Part shown: positions 1 to 7,882 of the stretch, one piece after another
How the letters are laid out: every line of letters begins with the position of its first letter
Position numbering within the stretch: position 1 is the stretch's first letter
Source: Gallibacter sp963634825
GTDB lineage: Bacteria; Bacillota; Clostridia; Peptostreptococcales; Anaerovoracaceae
DNA length: 39,846 bases
NCBI GenBank assembly: GCA_963634825.1
Contig: CAVHCP010000011.1
Coordinates: 1-39,846 of the forward strand
Direction of reading: 5' to 3'
The notes under the pieces: model-generated
The model's database searches: none
What the model was told of the DNA's origin: nothing
The model's input: the letters and a program-made list of their open reading frames with translations, nothing else
Made by a program: the position numbers and the translations under genes

Positions 1-190
1 CATAGCCCACCATTGCGCTTGTCCTCAGCACAGGCAATCGTTAGCGCTCATTCGCAGGCTTACGGAGTGTCAGCAAAACTCGCACCTTTGGCGCTCAAAC
101 ATTGCTGACACCTATCCGCTCGCCAAGCTCATCTCGCTGACGATTACATGCTGTGCCTGCGGAGGCGCAAGATTGGCGTATGGCTTTTGC
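1..190. repeat. Palindromic intergenic repeat, copy 1 (left end may be cut by the window)
   Basis: About 154 bases (18-171) align with 11202-11355 almost without gaps. The central part (67-124) matches the other copy at about 56 of 58 positions by hand count. The element folds back on itself: TTGCGC (13-18) with GCGCAA (165-170), GCACAG (28-33) with CTGTGC (151-156), AATCG (36-40) with CGATT (141-145), a perfect 9-bp stem GTGTCAGCA (67-75) with TGCTGACAC (103-111), and a tip hairpin GCACC (82-86)/GGCGC (90-94). It lies beyond the pncB terminator. No ORF of note is inside it. It may be a MITE-like element, a REP-like palindrome or a structured RNA; the sequence does not decide. Confidence 0.85.
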
Positions 191-270
191 GTGCAGTTAT
201 ATAAATATAAGCGTCGAAACCGCACCGATAAACATTGCATCCATTTTATGCCGCTTGATAAAACTATACT

Positions 271-300
271 AAAAAGCCGCACCCTACCGGATGCGACTTT
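271..300 (-). terminator. Intrinsic terminator of the pncB operon
   Basis: Read on the minus strand, a 12-bp stem (two G-U pairs) with a four-base loop is followed by a short T run. The arms are 289-300 and 273-284. It sits about 35 bases past the pncB stop codon and would end the membrane protein-ornithine cyclodeaminase-uvrBA-pncB transcript. Confidence 0.8.
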
Positions 301-333
301 GCCTAAGCACCAAAAACTTCTTTTGTTATAAGC

Positions 334-1779
334 CTATTTAAGTGTGTTTAATCTGGCGGTCTCTTCTATCATATGCTTTCTGAGTTCCCACAAATCGTGA
401 CTTAAATCCACATAATATGTCTGCGGATTTTCAAATCTGAGCATTTCATTCCACATTGCATCAACCTGGCTTTTGCAACGTTCCCTTATTTCCTCTACCG
501 ACGGTCTGTCATATGTGAGCTTGCCGGCTGTAAAGATCTGCACGCGCAAATCCTTTGCTATAAAGTTGCTGAGCTTCTTGCGTTTCCAAATATTTTGCGG
601 ATCAAATATCTCATAATCATCACCCTCTGGGATAGTTTCGTTTGCAAGCGTCACGACATCGGCAACCGCTCTTTTTGTAGTCTTATCATATAGCCTGTAA
701 ACCTTTTTAAAGCCCGGTACCGTGATCTTTTCGACATTTTCCGACACCTTTATTTTTGGTATCATCTCGCCGTTTCTCTCCACCGCCGCAAGCTTATAAA
801 CTCCGCCAAATACAGGCTGTGCCTTTGCCGTAATAAGCCTTTCTCCTACGCCAAACGAATCGATGCAAGCTCCCTCCATCAAAATATCCTGTATCAGATA
901 TTCGTCAAGCGAGTTGGAAACAACAATCTTACAATCCGTAAGTCCTGCATCATCAAGCATCTTTCTTGTTTTTTTAGTCAAATATGAAATATCACCGCTG
1001 TCTATCCTGACGCCCATAGCATTTGGCTTTAGCTCCTTAAATACCTTTATCGCATTTGGCACGCCGGACTTTAGTACATTATATGTATCGACAAGCAGTG
1101 TCGCATTGTCAGGATAAATCTCGCAATATTTTTTGAATGCCTCATATTCGCTTGAGAACATCTGCACCCAGCTGTGAGCCATAGTACCGAGTGCTGTTAT
1201 GCCTATATCACGATCAGAAATCGTACATGCCGTACCGGCACATCCGCCTATGTACGCTGCCTTTGCTCCAAGTATTGCGGCTGAAGCACCTTGCGCTCTC
1301 CTGCTTCCAAATTCCATTACAGGTCTGCCCTTTGCGGCTCTGACAATCCTATTTGCCTTTGTAGCTATGAGAGATTGATGATTTATCAAAAGAAGTATCA
1401 TAGTTTCCACAAATTGCGCCTGCATTACAGGGCCTCTCACCGTTACAAGCGGTTCGCCCGGAAATACAGCTGTGCCTTCCGGTACTGCCCATATATCGCA
1501 CTTAAATTCAAAATTCTTTAAATAGTCTAAGAATTTTTCGGAAAACATTTTTTTGTTTCTCAGATAAGCTATATCTTCATCTGTAAACTTGAGGTTTTCG
1601 AGATATGAAATCATATCATCTATGCCTCCGAGGATAGCAAATCCGCCATTTTCTGGGATTTCCCTAAAAAACATATCGAAGTATGCGATATCCTCCTGCA
1701 TGCCGGCTTCAAGATAACCATTTGCCATAGTTATTTCATAAAAATCTGTCAGCATGGTCAAATTGTTTTTGTCGATCAT
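334..1779 (-). CDS. pncB: Nicotinate phosphoribosyltransferase
   Basis: The enzyme joins nicotinate to PRPP (with ATP hydrolysis) to give nicotinate mononucleotide, the salvage entry to NAD, in the cytosol. The 481-residue length fits the long bacterial form. Family landmarks are the N-terminal LTDFYEITMA (residues 10-19), FGSRRAQG (157-164), GTMAHSWVQ (198-206) with the histidine expected to be phosphorylated in this family at 202, and RIDSGD near 260. The start is fixed by AAAGGAG five bases upstream, partly inside the uvrA stop region; only two bases separate the genes, so it is the last gene of the uvrBA operon. Assignment to nicotinate rather than nicotinamide is by family resemblance. 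Confidence 0.95.
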   Translation of the reverse strand: MIDKNNLTMLTDFYEITMANGYLEAGMQEDIAYFDMFFREIPENGGFAILGGIDDMISYLENLKFTDEDIAYLRNKKMFSEKFLDYLKNFEFKCDIWAVPEGTAVFPGEPLVTVRGPVMQAQFVETMILLLINHQSLIATKANRIVRAAKGRPVMEFGSRRAQGASAAILGAKAAYIGGCAGTACTISDRDIGITALGTMAHSWVQMFSSEYEAFKKYCEIYPDNATLLVDTYNVLKSGVPNAIKVFKELKPNAMGVRIDSGDISYLTKKTRKMLDDAGLTDCKIVVSNSLDEYLIQDILMEGACIDSFGVGERLITAKAQPVFGGVYKLAAVERNGEMIPKIKVSENVEKITVPGFKKVYRLYDKTTKRAVADVVTLANETIPEGDDYEIFDPQNIWKRKKLSNFIAKDLRVQIFTAGKLTYDRPSVEEIRERCKSQVDAMWNEMLRFENPQTYYVDLSHDLWELRKHMIEETARLNTLK

Positions 1780-1781
1780 TT

Positions 1782-4706
1782 TTACTCCTTTCGACTAAGC
1801 ATCCTTTTGAGGTACTGTCCCGTATATGAGCTTTTATTTTGCGCCACTTCCTCGGGTGTGCCCTCAGCCACTACCAATCCTCCGCGAATACCGCCGTCAG
1901 GACCAAGATCTATAATATGATCCGCTCGCTTTATCACATCGAGATTGTGTTCTATAACAACGACCGTATTGCCTACATCAACAAGCTTGTCGAGAACTTG
2001 ATTTAGTCTGTCCACATCTGCAAAATGCAGGCCAGTAGTCGGTTCGTCCAATATATAAATATTATTTCCCGTATTCTTTTTGGAAAGCTCCGAAGCAAGC
2101 TTTATCCTCTGCGCCTCACCACCCGAGAGCTGCGTTGACGGCTGACCGAGCTTGATATATCCAAGACCAACCTCCTCGAGCGTTTCGAGCTGTCTTTTTA
2201 TAGTTGGGATATGTTCAAAAAAGGCAAGCGCTTCGGTAACTGTCATATCCAAAACTTCAAATATATTTTTACCTTTATATTTTACCTCAAGAGTTTCTCT
2301 GTTGTACCTCTTGCCCTTACAAACCTCGCAAGGCACGTATACATCCGGTAGAAAATTCATCTCTATCTTTATTATGCCGTCGCCCTTACAGGCTTCACAT
2401 CTGCCACCCTTTACATTGAAGCTAAATCTGCCTTTTTCGTAGCCCCTTATTTTAGCCTCCGGCACCTGCGCAAACAAATCCCTTATATGTGTAAAGACAC
2501 CTGTATATGTCGCCGGATTCGATCGTGGCGTTCTGCCGATAGGCTCTTGATTTACATCTACAACCTTGTCCAGATTTTTGATTCCTGTAAGAGCCCTATG
2601 ATCTCCTACTTTTAGTTTAGCCTTATTTAATTTATTTGCAAGCTCTTTGTACAATATATCATTTATTAGGCTCGACTTACCTGAGCCCGATACTCCGGTA
2701 ACGCATACAAGCTTGCCAAGCGGGATTTTGACGTCTATACTTTTTAGATTATTTTGCTTTGCGCCCTTTATCTCTATAAAATTGCCATTGCCACTTCTGC
2801 GTGTCTGTGGCACCTCTATCCTTTTTTCGCCGGAAAGGTATTGACCTGTGATAGATTTTTTATTTTTCTTTATATCCTCAACACTGCCTTTTGCAACAAT
2901 CTCTCCTCCGTGTACGCCTGCTCCCGGACCTATATCCACGATATAATCGGCCGCATACATAGTATCTTCATCATGCTCGACTACGATCAGCGTATTTCCT
3001 ATATCCGTAAGACTGCGAAGTGTTGCAAGAAGCTTGTCATTGTCCTTTTGGTGAAGTCCGATGCTCGGCTCATCTAAGATGTATAAAACTCCCACAAGGC
3101 TCGAGCCTATCTGCGTTGCAAGTCTTATCCTCTGCGACTCTCCGCCCGAAAGCGTGGCCGAAGCTCGTGAAAGCGTGAGATAATCAAGCCCGACATCTAT
3201 CAAAAATTGCAATCTTGCATTTATTTCCTTTACTATCTGTTTTGCTATCGTCTGTTCCTTTTCGGAAAGCAGAAGGCTATCGATAAACTGCTTGGCATCA
3301 GCGATCGACATATCCGAAATCTCGGCAATATTTTTGCCACCTACCGTCACAGCAAGCACCTCATCCTTTAGCCTCTTGCCGTGGCATTTTGGGCATGTCG
3401 CCTCTGTCATATACTTTTTGATTTTTTCTTTCATAAATTCCGAATCCGTTTGCACAAATCTGCGCTCAAGATTTGGAATCACGCCCTCGAAAGCATCATT
3501 TCTATGCGAAAGTATGCCCGTTGTACGGCTCACATAATCATATTTGATCTCCCTGCCATTTGTGCCATACAAAAGCTCCTGCTGCAATTTTTTTGGAAGC
3601 TCGCGGAAAGGAGTATATACATCCGCACCATATTCGGCTGTCAGAGCGTCTATCATCTGCCTATAAAATCTGCCGTCGTCCATGGAGGCAAAAACTTTGC
3701 CAAAAACTCCGTCATATATGCTGAGCGTATCATCCTCTATCAAAAGCTTGGGGTCTATCTGCTGCAAAAAGCCGAGTCCATTACACTCGGGGCAAGCTCC
3801 AAACGGGCTGTTAAATGAAAATGTACGAGGCTCCATTTCTTCTATGCTGATGCCGTGCTCGGGGCAGGCAAAAAGAGTCGAAAAAGTTTTTTCTTCCGTC
3901 AGTATAGCGCCGTCGCATGCACCTACTTTTGCGCCGTTGTTTGCATCGTCGTTTGTGGCTCCTTTTGTAGCATCGTTTGCGCTGCTTCTTGAAATGAGCA
4001 CATTTACAAGCCCATCGCCGTGTGAAATCGCAAGCTCGCAAGCCTCCGCTATACGCTGCTCCGCTCCTTCCCTGACTATTATCCTGTCCGTTATGATTTC
4101 TATCGTATGCTTATATGTCTTTTCTAATTTTATTTCGTCCTCTCCTAAGACATATATACTGCCGTCAACTCTGACTCTTGTAAAGCCCTCCTTTTGCACC
4201 CTTTCGAGAATTTTTTCATGTGTACCCTTTCTCTGTCTTACAACAGGCGCCATGATAGTCAGCCTTGTCTTTTCTCCAAAAGCCATAAGAGCGTCTACTA
4301 TTTGATCTACCGTCTGCGAGCTTATTTCCTTACCGCATACGGGACAATGTGGCACGCCTATCCTCGCATATAAAAGTCGCAAATAATCATGTATCTCCGT
4401 CACTGTGCCGACAGTCGATCTCGGATTTTTGCTCGTCGTCTTTTGGTCGATCGAAATCGCAGGCGAAAGTCCTTCTATATATTCGACATCGGGCTTTTCC
4501 ATCTGACCCAAAAACTGTCTCGCATATGCCGACAGGCTCTCAACATATCTGCGCTGTCCTTCCGCATATATCGTATCAAAGGCAAGTGAACTTTTGCCCG
4601 AGCCCGACAACCCCGTAAATACTACAAATTTATCTCGCGGAATGACAAGATCTACATTTTTTAAATTATTTTCGTTTGCTCCTTTTATGATTAAATCTTT
4701 TTGCAT
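1782..4706 (-). CDS. uvrA: Excinuclease ABC subunit A
   Basis: Damage-sensing ATPase of nucleotide excision repair; it loads UvrB at lesions. Two ABC modules are visible: Walker A GLSGSGKSS (residues 32-40) and GVSGSGKSS, with signatures LSGGESQRIRLA and LSGGEAQRIKLA, and a C-terminal zinc finger CEACKGDG...CEVCKGKRYN. At 974 residues it is somewhat longer than usual (about 940). The excess is an Asn/Asp/Ala/Gly/Lys-rich insert at about residues 240-266, just before the first zinc module. That module reads CPEH...CPEC, so a histidine stands where E. coli UvrA has the second cysteine. The start follows AAGGAAG at good spacing. It is 67 bases downstream of uvrB. Confidence 0.98.
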   Translation of the reverse strand: MQKDLIIKGANENNLKNVDLVIPRDKFVVFTGLSGSGKSSLAFDTIYAEGQRRYVESLSAYARQFLGQMEKPDVEYIEGLSPAISIDQKTTSKNPRSTVGTVTEIHDYLRLLYARIGVPHCPVCGKEISSQTVDQIVDALMAFGEKTRLTIMAPVVRQRKGTHEKILERVQKEGFTRVRVDGSIYVLGEDEIKLEKTYKHTIEIITDRIIVREGAEQRIAEACELAISHGDGLVNVLISRSSANDATKGATNDDANNGAKVGACDGAILTEEKTFSTLFACPEHGISIEEMEPRTFSFNSPFGACPECNGLGFLQQIDPKLLIEDDTLSIYDGVFGKVFASMDDGRFYRQMIDALTAEYGADVYTPFRELPKKLQQELLYGTNGREIKYDYVSRTTGILSHRNDAFEGVIPNLERRFVQTDSEFMKEKIKKYMTEATCPKCHGKRLKDEVLAVTVGGKNIAEISDMSIADAKQFIDSLLLSEKEQTIAKQIVKEINARLQFLIDVGLDYLTLSRASATLSGGESQRIRLATQIGSSLVGVLYILDEPSIGLHQKDNDKLLATLRSLTDIGNTLIVVEHDEDTMYAADYIVDIGPGAGVHGGEIVAKGSVEDIKKNKKSITGQYLSGEKRIEVPQTRRSGNGNFIEIKGAKQNNLKSIDVKIPLGKLVCVTGVSGSGKSSLINDILYKELANKLNKAKLKVGDHRALTGIKNLDKVVDVNQEPIGRTPRSNPATYTGVFTHIRDLFAQVPEAKIRGYEKGRFSFNVKGGRCEACKGDGIIKIEMNFLPDVYVPCEVCKGKRYNRETLEVKYKGKNIFEVLDMTVTEALAFFEHIPTIKRQLETLEEVGLGYIKLGQPSTQLSGGEAQRIKLASELSKKNTGNNIYILDEPTTGLHFADVDRLNQVLDKLVDVGNTVVVIEHNLDVIKRADHIIDLGPDGGIRGGLVVAEGTPEEVAQNKSSYTGQYLKRMLSRKE

Positions 4707-4773
4707 TTTTCTTCCTTATTCTTTATTCTTCATTGTTTTTCTTATTTGCTTTTTTTTACTTATTTTACTTATT

Positions 4774-6759
4774 TTACAATTTTGCCTTATACTCAAAAAA
4801 TATATCTCTAAGCATAGCGGCACGCTCGAAGTTTAGCTCTGCTGCAGATTTTTTCATTTCCGCCTCGAGCTTTTTTAGATAATCCTTTAGCTCTTTTTTT
4901 GTCATCTCGATAGGCTTTTTGTCCGATAGCTCCTCCCCGGCAGGCTTTGTCGCCTCTATGACATCACGCACAGATTTTTGTATCGTCCTCGGTACAATGC
5001 CGTGCTCTAAATTGTATTTTTTTTGTTTGTCCCGTCTTCTTTTTGTTTCGTCTATCGTCTTTTGCATCGCAGGACTTATCTCGTCAGCGTACATTATAAC
5101 TCTGCCGTCTGCATTCCTTGCGGCTCTGCCTACCGTCTGTATAAGCGATGTCTCATTTCTCAAAAATCCCTGTTTGTCCGCATCGAGTATAGCTACAAGG
5201 CTCACCTCAGGTATATCAAGCCCTTCCCTCAGAAGGTTGATTCCGACAAGTACATCGAACTTGTCCATGCGCAAATCCCTTATTATTTCAAGTCTTTCGA
5301 GTGTGTCTATCTCGCTGTGCAAATATCTGACTCTGATCCCCGCCTCACTCAAATAATCAGTCAGCGCCTCTGCCATTTTTTTAGTCAATGTAGTAACTAA
5401 AACCTTGTTATTTTTTTCCGTCTCTTTATTTATTTCCGATATGAGATGGTCTATCTGGCCCTCGCTTTTTACAACTTCTATCTCAGGATCCAAAAGTCCC
5501 GTCGGCCTTATTATCTGCTCTGCCGATATACCTCCCGACTGCTTTTTTTCGTATTCGCCGGGGGTGGCGCTTACATAGATTATCTGATTTACAAGCCCCT
5601 CAAACTCCTCAAACCTCAGCGGTCTGTTGTCGAGCGCCGACGGAAGCCTAAAGCCATAGTCGACAAGCGAGCTTTTTCGTGAACGGTCGCCCGCATACAT
5701 CGCTCTGAGCTGGGGTAGCATAACATGCGACTCATCTATTATTATCAAAAAATCGTCAGGGAAATAATCTATAAGGGTATATGGCTTTGTGCCGGGTGGC
5801 AAGTCGTTTAAATGCCTCGAATAATTTTCGATTCCCTTACAGCGACCAATCTCCCGCAGCATTTCTACATCATATCTTGTGCGCTGTTCTATGCGCTGCG
5901 CCTCAAGTAGCTTGCCCTCTTTTTGGAATTGCAAAACCCGCTCGTCAAGCTCCTTTGAAATCCCTTTTAGTGCCTTTTGCATATTTTCCTCGCTTGTCAC
6001 ATAATGCGAAGCGGGATATATGGCAACATGATTTCTTATAGCCAAAATCTCGCCGGTCAACGGATTTATTTCCTTGATACTCTCTACCTCATCGCCAAAC
6101 AGCTCCACCCTGACAGCCTGCTCTGCGCCTGCCGGAAATATATCTATCGTATCGCCTCGCACGCGGAATGTGCCTCTTTCAAAGGCTATATCATTTCTGT
6201 CATAGCTTATGTCCACAAGTCTCCTCAGGATGTCTTCGCGCGGTTTTTGCATTCCGATGCGCAGCGAAAGCATTTGATTTTCGTAATCAAATGGAGAACC
6301 CAGTCCATATATGCACGAAACGGATGCTACTATTATAACATCTCTGCGCTCCGCAAGTGCCGCCGTCGCAGAGTGCCTCAGCTTGTCTATCTCATCATTT
6401 ATATCCGAATCCTTTTCTATATATGTATCAGTCGATGGCACATACGCCTCCGGCTGGTAATAATCGTAATATGAGACAAAATATTCCACAGCGTTATCGG
6501 GGAAAAACTCCTTAAATTCGCCGTGAAGCTGTGCCGCCAGCGTTTTATTGTGGCTTATGACAAGCGTAGGTTTTTGCACCTTTTCGATCAACTTTGCCAT
6601 AGTAAATGTCTTGCCTGAGCCTGTCACGCCCATAAGCGTTTGGGCTTTTTTGCCAACAAAAAGACCGCTTGCAAGTTTTTCGATTGCTTGCGGCTGATCT
6701 CCTGTAGGCGAATATTCCGATACGACTTTAAACTTTCTTTCTAAATTATCCTGATTCAT
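4774..6759 (-). CDS. uvrB: Excinuclease ABC subunit B
   Basis: DNA helicase-like subunit that receives damaged DNA from UvrA and recruits UvrC. Seen: Walker A GVTGSGKT (residues 44-51), the tyrosine-rich beta-hairpin region around residues 98-133 that clamps the strand, IIIDESHVMLPQ, conserved helicase motifs of the C-terminal half (GINLLREGLDIPEVSLV), and a C-terminal UVR motif (LNFERAAMLRDIFFEYK) for UvrC contact. I chose ATG at 6759 (661 residues); an in-frame GTG at 6768 would add three residues. Neither has a clear ribosome binding site, and the upstream gene stops at 6773, so translation is probably coupled. Confidence 0.97.
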   Translation of the reverse strand: MNQDNLERKFKVVSEYSPTGDQPQAIEKLASGLFVGKKAQTLMGVTGSGKTFTMAKLIEKVQKPTLVISHNKTLAAQLHGEFKEFFPDNAVEYFVSYYDYYQPEAYVPSTDTYIEKDSDINDEIDKLRHSATAALAERRDVIIVASVSCIYGLGSPFDYENQMLSLRIGMQKPREDILRRLVDISYDRNDIAFERGTFRVRGDTIDIFPAGAEQAVRVELFGDEVESIKEINPLTGEILAIRNHVAIYPASHYVTSEENMQKALKGISKELDERVLQFQKEGKLLEAQRIEQRTRYDVEMLREIGRCKGIENYSRHLNDLPPGTKPYTLIDYFPDDFLIIIDESHVMLPQLRAMYAGDRSRKSSLVDYGFRLPSALDNRPLRFEEFEGLVNQIIYVSATPGEYEKKQSGGISAEQIIRPTGLLDPEIEVVKSEGQIDHLISEINKETEKNNKVLVTTLTKKMAEALTDYLSEAGIRVRYLHSEIDTLERLEIIRDLRMDKFDVLVGINLLREGLDIPEVSLVAILDADKQGFLRNETSLIQTVGRAARNADGRVIMYADEISPAMQKTIDETKRRRDKQKKYNLEHGIVPRTIQKSVRDVIEATKPAGEELSDKKPIEMTKKELKDYLKKLEAEMKKSAAELNFERAAMLRDIFFEYKAKL

Positions 6760-6772
6760 TTCTATCACATCA

Positions 6773-7867
6773 TTACAGATTTAATCTTACTATGATATTT
6801 TTTACAAAATCCTGCGCATTTGTAACTATGCCTTTTGCCGATAAACTGCCTCTGTCCGATAATTTATTTGCGGCAAATTCCGAGGTGTCTACCATGTAAA
6901 AATAAATCGGTCTTATATCTTCTCCGACAACTCGGTACATAGGCGTTAAATTGCCCGTTGCAATTGTATGAAGCACGCTTGCAATACCTATAACCGTCGT
7001 CGCCTTTCGCATATGAGCTCTCATCTCATCCTGCCCTGCATACACATCCGCAATCACCTCAGGCAATGGTCCGTCATCTCTTATAGAGCCTGTCAAAACC
7101 ATAGGAATATCATTTCTCACGCACGCCTCAACTATGCCTTCTGTTATATTTTTTTGCTTTATAAACTCCCTGATAGAGCCTGCCTCGCGTACGCTATTTA
7201 TGGTGTCAAGATGATGATAATGCCCATTTGGCATACATTCCTGCGTTTTTATGTCAGCACCGAGCGCTGTCCCAAGATATGCTCCCTCAAGGTCGTGCGT
7301 TGCCAGAGCGTTACCCGCAAGAAGGGCATTTACGTATCCGTTATCCACAAGTTTTACAAAGCTCTGTTTTGCCTCCGCATCAAACGAACAGGCAGGTCCC
7401 ATAACCCATACGACATATCCGCCATTTTGTTTTTCGTATTCCAAAAGCTTGGCAAGCTCATCATAATCATGGCTAAAGCCTGTTTCTCTTGTCCTGCCTT
7501 GTCTAAATGTAAAGGCATTTATTTCGCCGTCATTTTTGGCAGACTCCTCAAAGCAATCTATATGCACATATATGCCCTCTTCGCAGTTTTCCGTCCTGCC
7601 GACTGCAACAAGCTCACCTTTTTTTAGATTCCTAAATTCCTTTACCCTTATAACGCCGTTGTCATTTACAGGCACGCAGTCCATTCTGCTTTCCTCTGCC
7701 AAAACCCACTTGCCGTCTATCTTAAAATACTCCGGGAATATCGACATCACATGGAAATTTGGGGGTGCAACCTTGTCCTTTGGCGCAGGCACAAAAAGAG
7801 CATCCTTTGCATCCGCAAATTTTTTCTCGTTAAAATCCGGTTTTATATATTTTGCTAATTTAAACAT
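6773..7867 (-). CDS. LOR/SDH-domain protein, probable archaeal-type ornithine cyclodeaminase
   Basis: The protein (364 residues) matches from memory the LOR/SDH conserved domain (TIGR00300 type). This domain is known as the C-terminal half of cyanobacterial ArgZ/AgrE and as stand-alone archaeal ornithine cyclodeaminase, which turns ornithine into proline and ammonia with NAD. Landmarks are GPACSFDA (157-164), AGNALATHDLEGA (184-196), NGHYHHLDTIN (214-224) and GSIRDDGPLPEVI (260-272). The first 120 residues carry the usual N-terminal part of the family (NFHVMSIFPEYF). The start has AAGGGG six bases upstream. It is 15 bases after the membrane-protein gene and just before uvrB. There is no signal peptide, so it is cytosolic. 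The activity is inferred from the family. Confidence 0.75.
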   Translation of the reverse strand: MFKLAKYIKPDFNEKKFADAKDALFVPAPKDKVAPPNFHVMSIFPEYFKIDGKWVLAEESRMDCVPVNDNGVIRVKEFRNLKKGELVAVGRTENCEEGIYVHIDCFEESAKNDGEINAFTFRQGRTRETGFSHDYDELAKLLEYEKQNGGYVVWVMGPACSFDAEAKQSFVKLVDNGYVNALLAGNALATHDLEGAYLGTALGADIKTQECMPNGHYHHLDTINSVREAGSIREFIKQKNITEGIVEACVRNDIPMVLTGSIRDDGPLPEVIADVYAGQDEMRAHMRKATTVIGIASVLHTIATGNLTPMYRVVGEDIRPIYFYMVDTSEFAANKLSDRGSLSAKGIVTNAQDFVKNIIVRLNL

Positions 7868-7882
7868 CTTTTCCCCTTCGCA

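Noticed and set aside
3682..4305. Plus-strand ORF of 207 codons opposite uvrA
   Set aside because: Serine/proline-rich shadow of the conserved uvrA frame; no ribosome binding site or promoter.
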